This document shows positions 35,368 to 48,907 of a stretch of DNA of 64,000 nucleotides, piece after piece (the stretch's first letter is position 1; each line of letters starts with the position of its first letter). The notes below the pieces were generated by a model. It did no database searches. It saw only the letters and a list, made by a program, of their open reading frames with translations, and was not told where the DNA came from. Source of the DNA: Saturnia japonica (lineage: Eukaryota; Arthropoda; Insecta; Lepidoptera; Saturniidae); assembly GCA_033032175.1 (NCBI GenBank), contig CM065304.1, positions 28,526,653-28,590,652 on the forward strand, given 5' to 3'. Made by a program: the position numbers and the translations under genes.

Positions 35368-38300
35368 TTAGCTGCCACCACGGAGCCGTTTCAAGCGTTC
35401 TTTTTCGAGTTGATCGACTGGGGGCTCGCGTTCGAACGAAGCAACTTCCAAAGCTAAAGAAAAACATTTCATTTATGCATTAATAAGAAATTGACCCGCA
35501 ATTACATGGCATCGTAAATGAGCGAAAATTTTGTCCATAGTTCATTTTCGACTTGATACCGGCATGAGCGAGAACGAACTTGTATTTGGGTAATGTGGAA
35601 AATAATAAGATACGCCAATACCACAGAGAAATTTAACCGGATATTTTAAACCTTTTTTAACTACAGAGTTTCCGCCTTACCTCGTGATTTTCTATCCCGT
35701 TTGTTACAACATGCTGATAACAATATTTGTGCCGTTTTCAAATTGCTTTTAGTGAGAGTACAACGCGTCTATTTATAAAACGTCATTGCGATAAATAAAC
35801 TTTAATACAATATTGGGACTGGATGTAAAAATATGATAAATGGTGTCAATTAGTGTTAACACATTATTAAAGTATCACAGACATTTCTACGACTTTTAGC
35901 AAACTATGAAGAGATTTTTAAGATATTTCGTATTTTATTTCTGTATCATAAGATGTCCATCACATTTAAAAAGTTGTGTAATATTTACCAGAAAACCTAT
36001 AAAAAATCAGAGGAATGAAAGATTTGGAGCGACCTTTACAAAATGAAATAACAACTTAGAAATGTAATTACTTAAAATATTAATAGTAGATCATAATTAA
36101 ATGACGAGAGAAAAAACCATTTTTACCATTTTGGAATTCCCGGTATGGAAATTTTATGAGGAGTGAAATTTAGAAAAGCATTACGACCTTTAAACATACA
36201 TCATCTTGCTATTAGAAAAATCATTGACCACTCAGTCAGTCCGTCAGTCTATCAATCAATTAAGTCTCGTGCAAAAGCTAGTAAATAAAAATAAATTATG
36301 TTTCCTCCACCAAAACTCAAGTTTATTTCATTATAGGACTCGGATTTGTAGGTTCATGTTATCACGATGCACCGTACCATTATCTCTCAAATGCATTAAT
36401 ACTAAATATTGAAATAGAATCTTACCAAATTCAGTGAGAGTAGGTCTGTCATTGAGGTACCTCCAGACAGCCAAGTTCGGTGAGGGGAGCGCCTGCGCAG
36501 GGCTCTCGTCTGTCATAAGCCTACGCCCAGCCAGTTGTGTACTAACGTGTCTGCTGAGCAGGGTGCACTTCTCGAAATTCACACGGTTACTAGACAACCT
36601 GTGAAACATTCAAATTGCTATACAATACACAGATTATTACATAATTAAGAATACATCCTTGAAAATTTTCTTTATTTTCTGAAAAACTTTGAACTTGTAA
36701 ACGATAAACATAATTTCAATATTAAAAGTAAATACAAAATAATAACATACACTCAGTAAGATTTTTTTTTTGTTTTCGTGTTACTTTATACGAGCTTCCC
36801 AAGCACATAACCTATTTTCCATACAATAACTTCAAGAAGAATCGTGTAAGATACTTATTGTGTAAAATAAATGTGGTTCAGGTAGACTCTAAAAATTATA
36901 TAAACCATGGAGCCAGAGAATAATGTTCAATGTAAATAAAAATTATAATCAACCAATAAAGATTATATTATCAATTTATTTTTAAAAGTGTCAGTAAGTA
37001 TGATTGATTACAATTCATCTGAAAGACTATATATTTTGTAACTTTTTAAATTAAACATTTCAAAATCACTTACAAAAGGTAAATCGGTTCTTTTCTTTAT
37101 ACATGATTTATTGGTCAATCGACTATTTAACCCACACTTTGTTATCCCTGAGATATTATATCTGTTAGAATTATTGGCGGTTTTATTAAAACTACATCAA
37201 TCCATGTTATAGAGTGTAAACTTTAACCATAACAAGAACGCATCTGGTGTATAAATACTTTTCAAAATGTAGCCAGTTTAATTAAAATATCATTAGATTT
37301 ATATAAATAACATTTATAATAAACCTCAATGTAGATATTGGGAAAGGAAAAAGAAACCCTTATGTTTATAAAAACATGAAAGCAGAAAATTTTCACAAAT
37401 CAGATATCTTAGATATGGTACACCTTAAATAACGTATGGCACGAAAGTAATGACATACTTTTATTTAACTTTTTTTTTAATAAAGCAAAATCAATATTTT
37501 TTATGATACGGATGTAAATAGAGCAGTGAAATTATTATTATTAGGTTTTGAATATGGCATCCTTAAAATGATGGCCTACAGCGTCAATGCACATTTAAAA
37601 CCTTTTAAAAGCATTTTCCATCACGCTTCCCAAAACTTCAAGTATTATATTCTGAATTTCATGACAAGTATTGGTTTTTAGTGTTGCTCAAGTTGGTGGA
37701 TTATTCACGTAAATCAGAAACTGTAAATAATCTCATAGAAAAAGTGTCAGCCTTTTATGAAGCTCAGCTGAACTGTCATGACAAATATAAAATTCCGTCC
37801 AAAATCTCTATAAAATCTTTGGAACTTATTGCAATTGACAAGGCCTATCCCTATGACATGCTCTTAATCTAAAATTACAACATTTATTATTGTTACAGAC
37901 AGCATATAGACCTCTCTTCCTCTGGACAAAGCTCCGTCCATAATATAGAGCATATAAATTTGGATTTGAAGTTACAATGGTTCCCTTCACACGTTGGTAT
38001 AAACGGTAATGAGGTGGCGGACCGTTTAGCTAAGTTAACATTGACAAATGGAAGTATATTTAGTACTGTTCCTCATTATACCGAAGTTTTAACAAAATAT
38101 AACATTTATTCTTTAATAACAGGAAAGAGCACTTCAACATTAGATCGAAGGAAAAAGGAATTAGGTACAGAACGCTGCAAAATGAGCCTCCTCACTTACT
38201 GTGGTCCACTAATGTGGAACTGTCCAGAAGCCAAAGTTATATCGTTCATAGGTTACGTTCTGGGCATATGGCATTGAATAAATTTTATTGTTTGATGATA

Positions 38301-41300
38301 AAAAAAGGTACTTTACATAATTGTGATCAATGTGATAAAGTCCAAGATATGGATCACCTTTTGATGGAATGTGTCCTGAACAAAACAGAGAAAAAGACTT
38401 GTAGGGCTCCTTGGTCTCAATATGTGGGATCAGGGTTTTCCATACTATATTGTACAAGCCTGGCGGTACTGACACCCTTTCGGTATATAACTTCACTGAT
38501 TGTTACTTCAAATAAAATGAGTTGATTCAACTAGGCCGACGTAACCGGTTAATGGTAATAAAACCAAGAAAACAAAATACATACAAAAGGCAAATATTTT
38601 ATTTAAAAAAAACTACACTCACTTAGTTGGTGATCCTTGATTAGCGAAGTGTAAATCCCGGCACGTGACCGTCAGCAAGGGTACAGCAGTGTCGGTTGGT
38701 GCCGCAGCCAGTGCCGCTCTATACCTAACGGTGAGTGGGTATGCTGATTAGGAACGAACGATTAACAATGAAGAGAACTCTTCAAAGACTACAACCTTCT
38801 AAAACGAGTCAAACGATTCTCCAACTCTCTTCTAGTATACAAGCGAAATGTTTCAACAATCCAACAAAAACAAATCAATTGAACCGTCATAGCGTCATAT
38901 CTAACTTTACTTTTTTTTTAATTTCCCGTCCAAAAATACATACATACAACCACAAATTTTAGTTTTCCTACACACAACCTCAATAATTAAAAAGCAATTT
39001 TAAAGTTTTTTTAAAAGAATCGTAATTCGTTTTTAAGTCGTGTAAGCTTTCAATTGAAGTAATGTGAATGTTCCAGGACCAATGACTTTCGATTTTATTA
39101 CTGAAATTGTTTTGTTTCAATTCACACTAATTCAAGAAAAGATTAATTTTGATGAATGTCTTATCGACGAACTGACAGACAGACAAGGCACAGTCTAAAG
39201 CCACTGAACGTAGAGACGTTATAAAATAAAGATACCTAATACTTTTTTCCTAAGCACACTTCTTATTATTTTCTTCATTAGTAAATATTAAAATTAAAAT
39301 AAATAAACCAACCGTCTGTTACTTCATGCAAACAATGCATACACTGTGCAATTTTACGATTAAAAATTATCAAACACAAACAAATATACAGGTATACTAC
39401 GATGTAGTACTGTAATGTGTAATAATTTTATTAAATAATAGTTTTCATTTAGACAATATTTATAGTCTGGAACAAATGTATGAGCGAAATATCTGGAAAA
39501 GTTGTGTCAAAAATTCTACGTTCGGGCCGGACAAGAAAATTTTCGCCTTATTTTTATATTTTATGACCCTATTATTTTTTATTGCATGTTTAGCTCAAGT
39601 ACATTTATACTAAGTAATAAAATAATTTGTATTAATTTGCATATAAATATTTGAACAAAGTTTACTTAAAATCCATTTGATAGATACTGATCAGACTTTT
39701 ATATAAATACTAGAAATGCTAGTGGCTTCGCTCACGTGGACTACAGAATGCCCGCGCGAATCTTGCTCGCCAGCTCCCAGCTATTTTAAAGACAAAAATG
39801 CTTATTGTGGGTTCCTTAAAAAATAGATGTATATTCTCCCGGACTTTTTTGTAGGTCTTTTTAATGCCTATTATTATGTAGTACATTAATTTGCTACATC
39901 TCTTATGGTTTACTCAGCATAAGCCATTTAAGCGCCGGAATTGCTTCACCATTACCAGTTTCTTTTTGTTTGTGCGGAACCATAATTCATTTTCTAAAAT
40001 AAAAGTAGCCTAAGTTACTCCCTATATCATCAGCTATCTATCAGTGAAAGTCCCGTCAAAATCGATCCAACGGTTTGGAAATTACCCGGAACAAGATTGA
40101 CAGACAAAAATTTTAAAAATGAGATTTTTGTAATAGTTTTCGTATATACTTTTATATGCATTTAGTAAAAAACTGTTATTTTGACATTAGAAACAGACGC
40201 TTCAATTTTATTAATTGTATAGATATATTATTATTCTCGAAATACTTTGAGCTAGGGGCATATGCATTGAAAAAAACGCCCATCGATGCATACGAGCAGC
40301 AGTTAGTTAAATATAATTATAACACGTACCTTGCATGGTTTCCAGTTGGTTCAACGCAAAGTTCCAACTGCCGTAACTGTTGACCGCAGACAGGTGAAGT
40401 ACGCGTCCACTGAAAAAAATATTTAAAGCCTTTAAACCAACAACAAACAAAGCACAAAGCTACGACCAGCGACTTTTTGATCATAGACTTTTTTCTGTTT
40501 GAAATTTGCAGTATTCATAAACAATGAGTATTATCTAAATCACTTGCTGTCACTGGTCTGTTTAGGATTCGCAGTATTAATTAATTAAATTTAATATATT
40601 AGTAACAGATATTATGAGTAAATTTTAGCTTTCTGCACTCTTTCCCCATATAAACTTTAACCATGCCAAATGTCACAGTTTTCCGTGCAAGGATTACGCT
40701 TAAAAAGGTACCGAAAGCTTTTGCTTCACGTATTAATATATTGATGAAATCACATAGTTACGATAACTTAGTTTTAGTACGCTATGAAATCGAAAATAAA
40801 ATTTCATCTACTTCATAAAACTTTGTCTAAACTGTTTTACTGACAGACAGACGGGTGGGTTCTAGCATGAAATTTTTCTCAGTTCATTATCACAATTTAT
40901 TTTATAATAATCCCGGTCGATTTTCCTTCCGCATCTTTTCGAGATAAAATAAACAGAGAAAAAGAACTACATATAATAAAAAAATAAAACAAAAACGGTA
41001 CATAACTGCAAATCGCCTCTAAATGCTTCAGTGAATTATTTATACTACAATCGAAAAATGTTAACAAGATCATCTAGTTTTGTTTCCTTTTTTTAAATGA
41101 AACTGAAGCAAATTATATTAACAGATTCACTTACCGTTTTCTTTAATCTAGATATTGGCGCCATATTAAGCGCACTGATAATTGCCATGAGGGAATTAAA
41201 ATTGCCAAGGTTGAAACACTCCCTTGCTGTCATCACCCACTGTTCTATTATTCGGGATCTTAATTTACTCTTGATTGCCTAAACAATGAAAGTAAAAAAT

Positions 41301-43763
41301 ATATCATACTTTTTAGATTTATAATTCCTCCATCATACATCACGTGTTTTACGATATCTACTAAATTTACATGTCGTTCGAAAACCTTAAAGTATGTTAA
41401 TTAAATAATTTTTAAAAAATCGTCAGCAACTTCTATGAAATGAATTATCAACATTAGAATTTCAGAATACTTATAATGTCAACTAAAGAGCATATAACGA
41501 GCACATCATAAAAAAAATTAACATTATAACCATTACGGAGACTTGAAAATTTTTTAGGTAACATTTAAATTATTTTATCGAGTTGATTTTTTTTACGGTC
41601 CACCCTAAATAGTATATAAAAATAATCACCTTCAAAATATCAGTGGCAACTAAGTAACTGAGCCTGTTGAACCAATCAGCATAAGCCTCTAGATTCCTTG
41701 TGGTCTTTGCTTCTACGTGATGTAAGTTAATAGCTCCGATGCCACATGTGGACGTCGATTGTTGCGGCTGAGCTGGAGCAAATGTTTGAACAAATTCTTC
41801 GGGACCAACAAACGAGAGCTTGTGCAATTCCACAATAGTTAGTTGATTGGCCAACTCCAAGGGCGTCAATCCAAGTGTTAATATATCGCCCTAGAAACAC
41901 GCAAACACACAATATAATATTTACAAGATAATTTGTCACTTAGTATGTAAATCTTGTAATACCTGTGCCAATTGGTCTATTGATGGCACTGGAGGTAATT
42001 GCGTCAATGTTTCTTCATATTGTTCCAGAGCAGTCAATTTGCCAAGAAGCCTTTCCAATGTTGTAGACATTTCAATACGTACTGATGACATATGTTCTGT
42101 GGCACATCTATTAAATGCAAACGAAAATTAAATTAAATGGGTCTTGGAGAATTATTAAGATATTTGTTGAGCATGACATGTAAATTGCAATACAAAAAAT
42201 TAAACAAACCTTTGAGTAATGCTTCGGACAAGTGCCATAACCCTGTCATCTCTAAAATCATATGGAAACGTAGCAGTCCATTCACTCAATACCCTCACTA
42301 AAGATATCATATCATTCAATTCTTTTTCAAGTAAATCTTTCACCTCACTTTTACCCTGTAAAATAAACGTAACCAATCAAAAGACATGAATAATATAGAC
42401 AAGTTAGTAATTTAGTTAATAAAATACTCACTATTTTGTCGTAATTTTTGAAATAACGCTTGCAGAGCTTGCCCAGCAGTTCGTGAGGTTTGATAAAAAG
42501 CCGTGAACACAATAAAAATGTGAATGTGAAAGACTTATTAGCTCCTGGTCTGAGCATATCCACCAAGGCGTCTAATGTAGCGCTCACTATTTCACCTTCC
42601 CTGTATTCAACATCTGATTTGTCTGTGCTACAATTAATATACGGGAGACTCGGTATAGCCTTTACCCCCGGAGCAAGAACTGCTGATAACTAAATAAACA
42701 TATTTCAATTAACATTATTATACTAATGATAATTATCAGAGAAAAATGAACATTTATAACAATATTTACCTGAGATGCTTCAAGTTTCTGTGTTGCAATC
42801 AAATTGATCCCACCATTCACAACAATATGCTTGCATGAATTCCCTCTGATCATAGAGTAGTAATCATCATTCTGAAAAACTTACTATTTTTAATATTCCA
42901 ATAGAACAATATTATAATATATTTATACTTTACATATATAAAGCATAAACATACAAGAACCTAAGCACCGAATAAATATATAGTAACAATACTTAAATTT
43001 TGTAACAATAAGAAAATTTGTAATATTTACTTTCATAATAATGAAGTATTACAAGAAACCATATGCGGTTTCGATAAAGCACATTTAATACACTGAACAC
43101 ATTTATTATTTTGAAATGGATACTGTACATAAAATAAATCATGATGATAATTAGGTACATTATTATAACATTTCAATAACAAAAGAAAATTAAAATTAAC
43201 GTATATTTCTAATTATATATTATATGGCAATCATTTTAAGGCACTTTCATTTTTACTGTAATTTGGTGAATAAAAATTATTATTATTAAAAAACTAGTAA
43301 CTTATTTGCAATTAAAAAGAGAATTTCAAATAACAAGAAAATTAATCATATATAAATGTTCTGTTCTTCTTAATATAAATAATTTAATTCTGGCCCATTT
43401 GAAAAAGTGCTTTAAAAATTCACTTAAAAACAACTAAGGAATCCTCGCATTCAATAACCACTTGAAGTCTTAAATTAATAACATAAATCGCTTAAGTATT
43501 TTTATATCAGATTCTATGGACATTTCTATGATATTTAAGTGACAACAGAACATTAGAACAGTGAATTAGTATAAATAACAACTTACATCATAATATGACA
43601 ATCCAGATCCATGAAGAAGAGATTCCTCGGGAGGTAGTGGTGGTGCATGATTATTTGGTGCTGTTGGCAGTGATGCCTGTTGTGTTGTTGTTGAGGGTAC
43701 TTTTATATTGCAGCCGCTACATGAAGCTTCACTCAGTTTACTCGCGTAATAATACATAGCCAT
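35368..43763 (-). CDS. RASGEF1B: RasGEF domain-containing family member 1 (Ras-family guanine nucleotide exchange factor)
   Basis: This cytosolic exchange factor loads GTP onto Ras-family GTPases; vertebrate RasGEF1 proteins act mainly on Rap2. Eleven coding exons with GT-AG borders keep phase throughout: 43763-43587, 42871-42770, 42689-42432, 42355-42210, 42107-41963, 41890-41630, 41278-41135, 40409-40330, 38724-38623, 36598-36426 and 35453-35368. They total 1674 nt, or 557 residues. Residues 1-59 are a Ser/Thr/Pro-rich leader. The RasGEF_N domain starts in exon 3 (TFTFLLCSRLFIKPHELLGK). The CDC25 catalytic domain spans about 277-530: TPLELANQLT, GPEEFVQTF, NLEAYADWFNRLSYLVAT, CFNLGNFNSLMAIISALNM, RDLHFANQGSP and RVNFEKCTLLSR. 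These match the vertebrate RasGEF1 blocks in order. The start is the first Met after an in-frame TGA. Introns 8 and 9 hold retroelements. Confidence is high; the choice among 1A, 1B and 1C is nominal. Confidence 0.92.
36780..37870. other. RasGEF1 intron 9, left part: no other gene
   Basis: AT-rich intron sequence. An ORF at 37681-37862 (+) lies just before the RNase H fragment and may be decayed retroelement coding sequence; I cannot identify it. Confidence 0.35.
37905..38520 (+). pseudogene. RNase H and C-terminal fragment of a non-LTR retrotransposon, frameshifted
   Basis: Reads LKLQWFPSHVGINGNEVADR, the typical W-x-P-S-H-x-G-x-x-GNExAD core of LINE-encoded RNase H. After a frame change near 38215-38275 it continues RLRSGHMALNKFYCLMI and CDQCDKVQDMDHLLMECVLN, the C-terminal CxxC..H..C zinc-like motif of I-type LINEs. 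It lies antisense in an intron of the RasGEF1 gene. It is dead: 5' truncated and frameshifted. Confidence 0.82.
39714..40125 (+). repeat. 'GCGGGCACAGCTAGT' repeat family, copy in a RasGEF1 intron
   Basis: 'agtggcttcgctcacgtgg', 'aagacaaaaatgcttattgtggg', 'ggtttactcagcataagcc', 'aaataaaagtagcctaagtta', 'cagtgaaagtcccgtcaaaat' and 'ccaacggtttggaaattacc' occur in inverted form and the same order at 51957-52506 and 63190-63667. It is a non-coding dispersed element of about 400-550 bp. Confidence 0.8.
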
Positions 43764-44076
43764 TCAATTCCTCTTAGCAGTTTAGACTATTCGCTTCAGA
43801 TGAAGCTAATTATTTGTATTTATTTCAAGGAGCCCATTGAAACTACAAAGGATTTAATCATTAAGTATCTCTTACATTATTCATTTGAATTTCACAATAA
43901 AACTAGTATTCACTAATGACAAAATATCTCTCACAATATTTTTATTGCCATGATCACATAACTACTTTGTTTATTATAGATATGAATTTTTAGAAACTGC
44001 AAATTTATAAGTTAAAAATGAAACTCACATACATGAGCGTAAGCCAGGATTTTAGCCAGAAGGTGCAGGTAAACTA

Positions 44077-44341
44077 CCTCATTAGCCTAGTGGTCGTAAC
44101 CGCGACTGCTATATTAAGGTTTTGGGTTCGATTCCCAGGGCAAGCAAAGTGTTATTGGGTTTTTCTATGTAATTCTCAGTAGCAGTTCAAGAGTTTGTAT
44201 TTGTGCCCGATTAATTGCAATAGGCTCGCCCCCTATTACATAGGACATAAAAATATACACAGCAAACTGTGGGTGTACATTATTACACCTCTGCCTAACC
44301 CTTCGGGGATACAGTCGTGATGGTATGTATGTATGTATGTG
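44077..44341 (+). repeat. tRNA-derived SINE, copy 3, with (TATG)n tail
   Basis: A complete-looking copy: the tRNA-like head 'cctagtggtcgtaaccgcgactgc' and B-box 'gggttcgattccc', the SINE body, the end 'taacccttcggggatacagtcgtgatgg', and a tatgtatgtatgtatg tail. Confidence 0.88.
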
Positions 44342-45399
44342 CAGGTAAAGTAAAACTTATGTATTTTTTTATATTTACTTTTCAAAATACACTCATTCTT
44401 TTGGGAGCCTTCTGACTAAGCGCATACCAAAACATAGCTTGGGGGAACCACAGCCACTCCCTCCCCTGCTCATACATGTATACACCCATGCTGAGTACTG
44501 CACTTTATTTAGAGAATCCGTATACTACAGGTTAGTTTATATTAATAATGACAACTAAACAGTTTAAATAAACCAGAAGCACACACTACAATATCAAATG
44601 CTTTATGTCTCAAATTACAGCAATGATAATTTTTTTTTTTTAAATTTCAGTGATACTTTCTGAATTTACGTACAATTTTGTCTTCCTCAAATTAAAATAT
44701 TATGGCTTTGTTTCTTGCTTTAAAACTGTGAATGATATTTTTTTAATGATCCATAGCAAGGGCTATGGTTTAATATTTATTTTTATATGCTTTGAATGAA
44801 GGTAACAAATTTGTTAAAAAGGTCAAACAAACATTCCTCATAAAACCACTGAAATTAGGCACACTTTTCCATTGACTATTAGGATATTATAACTAGTGTA
44901 AAAATAGAAAATGTGTGCGACATATTTTTGCTCTCTAATAAATAAGTGGTAATAGAGAAATCAATGATTTCTAGGTTTGTTGGATTTGAACTTCTAGAGT
45001 AAGAAGAGTGAAGAACTACTTGAAAATAGCAAATCTCTCTTGCTTCTTATATATATGTTATATACCTCATTAAAGTTACTTGCTAATTGTTTTTGGAACC
45101 ATGAATAATTTTAATATCACTAGTGCTTTTGTAAATTAAAAAAACCCTATATAACTTATTACAATTCCTAATTTTACAGACATATTTGAAGTGTTAGGGC
45201 CTAGGGGTAAATAAAAAAAAATAAACATAGTTTCAATGTGATGATTTTTATACTTTATAGAGAGAAAACATGTAATTTTTATTTGTATGACAGTGATGCA
45301 GGCAGTCGTCCTCCAAACTCCACATATTTTTATCGATTTGTATGGGTACAGTCAGTAATAAAAATATCAACTTCGTTATGAAGAAAATGTTTCACCTAA

Positions 45400-45600
45400 C
45401 CAGTACTTGTGGTTGATAATGCGACATTTGTCATACTATAATGATCAAAATATTAAAATGCTAAATACAAATATTAAAAGGTTAGATATTCAGCAATGGG
45501 TAACAGAAAAAATATTCAGTAATATGGTATGAAAATTCTTTGTCTACCACCATATCATCCTAAACCCTATAGAAAACATTTGGGGTAAAAAAATATATTG
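45400..45600 (+). pseudogene. Decayed DDE transposase fragment
   Basis: Reads VVDNATF..., then LDIQQWVTEKI and, in another frame, YHHIILNPIENIWG. These match the VxDNAxYH ... W(L/V)TEK ... PPYHPxLNPIExIW blocks of a Tc1/mariner-like DDE transposase widespread in insects (family knowledge). Frameshifts and an internal deletion show it is dead. Confidence 0.6.
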
Positions 45601-46169
45601 CTTAATATAAATATTGAACAGAACGCCATGTAAATAATGGAATTAAGAGAAAGTTCATTAATTGGTATTTCTAATAGTGATACAAAATAATATGTTCCAT
45701 GAACATGCATTTTTCTAACTGAGCTGTTAATTTGTTTTAAATTCGATCATATAAAATGTAATTTTTTTTTCACATAATAAGTGAAATAAAGCTAATAGAA
45801 TTCTGTTGTTTACTTGACTGTACCTCTTGACACAGACAACTAAGCACTGTAGATATACACACAAGCCTGCATGCACAATGGAATTGAACAATCTATACTT
45901 TATTTCATTTGTACTAGCCACATGGAAAGAACAATTAGATATGTTCCAAAAGAGAACATGTCAGATGAAATCTTATCAGATAGCTGCTAAGAGTTGTAGA
46001 ATATTAATTTGTATATTTAAACATGTATACATATATTTTTGCTTATGAAGTACTAGGAATCCACCCCAACTTTGCACAGGTACAATTTACAAAGTTGTGT
46101 ATTTTATGTTTAAAAAAGCCTGATTTAGAGTTAATAGCTTTAATATTGATAGATCATAACTTCATAACT

Positions 46170-46400
46170 GCCTGAGCCTAGTGATCAAAAACATGACTGC
46201 TATGATCGAGGTCCTAGGTTCGATTCCCAGGTTGAGCAAAGTGTTATTGGTTTTTCTATGAAATTATCAGTAGAAGCTTGGAGTTTAGTTTTGTGCCAGA
46301 TTAATGGCAATAGACTCACACCTTATTACATGAGACCTAAAACATACCCGGCAAACTGCAGGTGTAGACCTCAGCCTGACACTTCAGCTTTAACAGATAT
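46170..46400 (+). repeat. tRNA-derived SINE, copy 4 (diverged)
   Basis: 'gactgctatgatcgaggtcctaggttcgattcccagg' and 'gagcaaagtgttattgg' match copies 1 and 3. The 3' half is diverged and lacks the TATG tail. Confidence 0.8.
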
Positions 46401-48390
46401 TTTCCTAAAATTGTGACCATAAGACCACAGAACTTAGGACAAGTGTCATGATAATGCAATTGAAAATTTTGTAATTATTCATAAAACTATTTCATTTAAT
46501 AATTTTAGTACTGACAATGTACAAGCATCACTTATGAATCAGTAAAGTGTAGTTGTATTTTTATAATGATTATTAAGTGGTAATAAAAAACTACCCTTTA
46601 TTACAATTCTACATACTTATATAATATTTTATCAAGTAGATTATCTATTGATTAAGTTAGGGAAATATATAAGTGAATGTAATGACCAAAATAAAAATAT
46701 AAGCTCTTTATTAAATTTAGGCCCTAAGAAGGCCCTTATGAACATCAAAGCCTAAGAGGAAATTGAAACAGTTTAATGGCAAAAAAAGACCTGACTCATA
46801 ATAATAGAATCTAAGAGGATTTTCTTGACATTTTAAATACTATGATGCATCTTGATTTACTTTATGGGAATCACAAAAGTCAACTTTATCCATGCTAAAT
46901 AAGGATTTATATTTATCAAGTTATAAGCTTGCATTGAACAACAATCTCACCTTAATGGGTCTAAATCTATTATTTATTATTATTACTATTGGGTCACTAC
47001 CAAAACAAACAGATAAATGTATGGCGAGCATTAAGCACTAGTGTTAAGTTACATAAACTAGCTCAATTTTAATATCATTCAAAATAAGTAATACTTATTT
47101 GTTTTATTTTGAATATCCATTATATCTTGTTGTTACTTTATATTAAAGTACCTACATATATTTTTGAGTTATTTTCATTGAGTACTTTTATAACAACATT
47201 CTCACTACTATAATAACTATACCTTTTCTGGCAGATATTGGATCACATTTAACTGTAACACCATCACATAGTTGTGCTGCACGCCTCAAAGTAAATAAAA
47301 AGAAGTAGACAGTAATATGTATTAGTATGTATTAACAATTTAGCACAGATGTATTTGCGAAACATATATTATAAGGAAATGTTAAGTTATAATCACAAAT
47401 ATTATTTAACAACTAATAAAATTTGATTTGAACACGACTAACGCCTTCGTCATTTATCAATACTTAATTTAAAACCATTTAAGTCTGTATATATATACAT
47501 TCGGATTTTGTTTGAGAAGAAATGATTTTTTAACACAATTTAAATACAATAACTAATTTTTAAATCTCTTTAATATATATTTTTTGTCTTTTATTTTTTA
47601 TTGACGAAAGCGAAAGGTGAAAGTCGTTTTTAGTTAAAATAAAGCCTTACCTTTTCCATGTCACATAGAAGGTGTGATTTTAATGAAGTTCAATACAATA
47701 GAACATGCACTTGCTTTAATAGAAACATGAACGTTTTGATATTTATTTATTAACAAAATTAAAGCGGTTTTATCAGCGCCACTCAAACATCACATTCGCA
47801 ACATACAGTACAATGTACAACATAGACCAATGTACAATCTGTACAATTATCTATGACATTAACCAACCCAAACAGTGTTACTAGCATACATTTAAAATAA
47901 ATATCGGGCTGTCAAAAACGTTTGCCAAATACCCGAATAGGAACGTGAAATTGTAATTGCCATAAAATTATAAATAGAAGAAATATCAAATATTAGGTGT
48001 ATTAATCTAAACATTAGAAACATCTATTTTATAGAATATAACTTTATTGACATGTACCGGTTTTTATTTTTAATTCATTTACTTAGGTTTTAGACCCTAT
48101 TTTAAGTAAAGTTTGGTGGAATTTGGCGTGATATAGTTTGGTTTTTGTGCATAGTTGAAGTGAATTGTAAATATAAACTGAGAGCATGCATTCTGGGATC
48201 CCACAAAATCTAAGAAAGTTCTAACAAGGGATCCACCATATTGTTAGGATACAGAAGTGGTCATAAGACAGGATACTTTATTCACTTGATAATGGCAGTA
48301 ATTTTCTTCATTAAAGAGGACCAATTTAGGAAGAAGAAGAAGAAGAAACCAAAAGACGACATAGGGCTCTCCTTTCTCGTATCGAGCGGC

Positions 48391-48481
48391 CCAAGTCCGG
48401 TGAAGCTGTAAAAGCCGCAGCGGCTCTGTTTTTGGATAGGGCCCCTAAGGCTAACAGTGTAGTCAGTTCAAAAAAAAAAAA
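48391..48481 (+). mobile_element. 91-bp LINE-tail insert with 12-bp target-site duplication
   Basis: The insert consists only of the LINE 3'-terminal unit (ccaagtccggtgaagctgta to gtagtcagttc) plus 12 As. GTATCGAGCGGC flanks it exactly at 48379-48390 and 48482-48493. Both the target and the 5' junction differ from the 10.4-10.65 kb units, so this is an independent insertion. Confidence 0.95.
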
Positions 48482-48907
48482 GTATCGAGCGGCGAATTGG
48501 TAGTTCAGTCTTCTTTAACTTCTTTTGCTTTGTTTAACGTATAGGCTTATCACAATGAAGCTTCAGCTCCGAATCTAATTTGGAAACCGACAAATCTTTT
48601 CTTAAGTCTATACTTCATTGGTTCAATGAAACCGGATGGGAATTGTCTTTTGGACAACGTTGTCCCTGACAGAAAAATATAATAGTAATAAATTTGGAAT
48701 CGCCTTTTAAACTTTGAATCATTCTTTTACAATATCACAAGCAGATAATCCCGATATTGCTTTATTTGAGTATCTCTCTACTCTTTGTTCTGTGATCTTT
48801 ACCATGTATGGTATGGTATGTGTCACCTTTCAATATAATACATCTTGCTCGATTGCCTTTGCTTCGTAAGTCATTCATAGCTATTTGCTATTGTTCAACA
48901 ATTAATA

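Larger units (their letters stand above)
43764..47960. other. Upstream region of the RasGEF1 gene, mostly repeats
   Basis: Contains two SINE copies, a decayed DDE transposase and the partial 'TTTAGGCC' copy at 46690-46760. Two minus-strand pieces end in good donors: 47284-47223 (acceptor ttgag, donor AAAAG|gtatag) and 47659-47651 (ATGGAAAAG|gtaagg). Splicing them to the first RasGEF1 coding exon leaves no continuous frame. If they belong to that gene they are 5'-UTR exons, with the promoter near 47.7-47.9 kb. Confidence 0.35.

Noticed and set aside
42679..42682. Alternative acceptors (ttatcag, cagcag) for RasGEF1 exon 3
   Set aside because: Both give the wrong phase with exon 2; the acceptor at 42691-42690 (tttag) restores it.
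47223..47659. MEK... exon pair as the N-terminus of the RasGEF1 protein
   Set aside because: No combination of the observed splice sites gives an open frame into the exon at 43763; an in-frame TGA precedes that Met. They are kept only as possible 5'-UTR exons.
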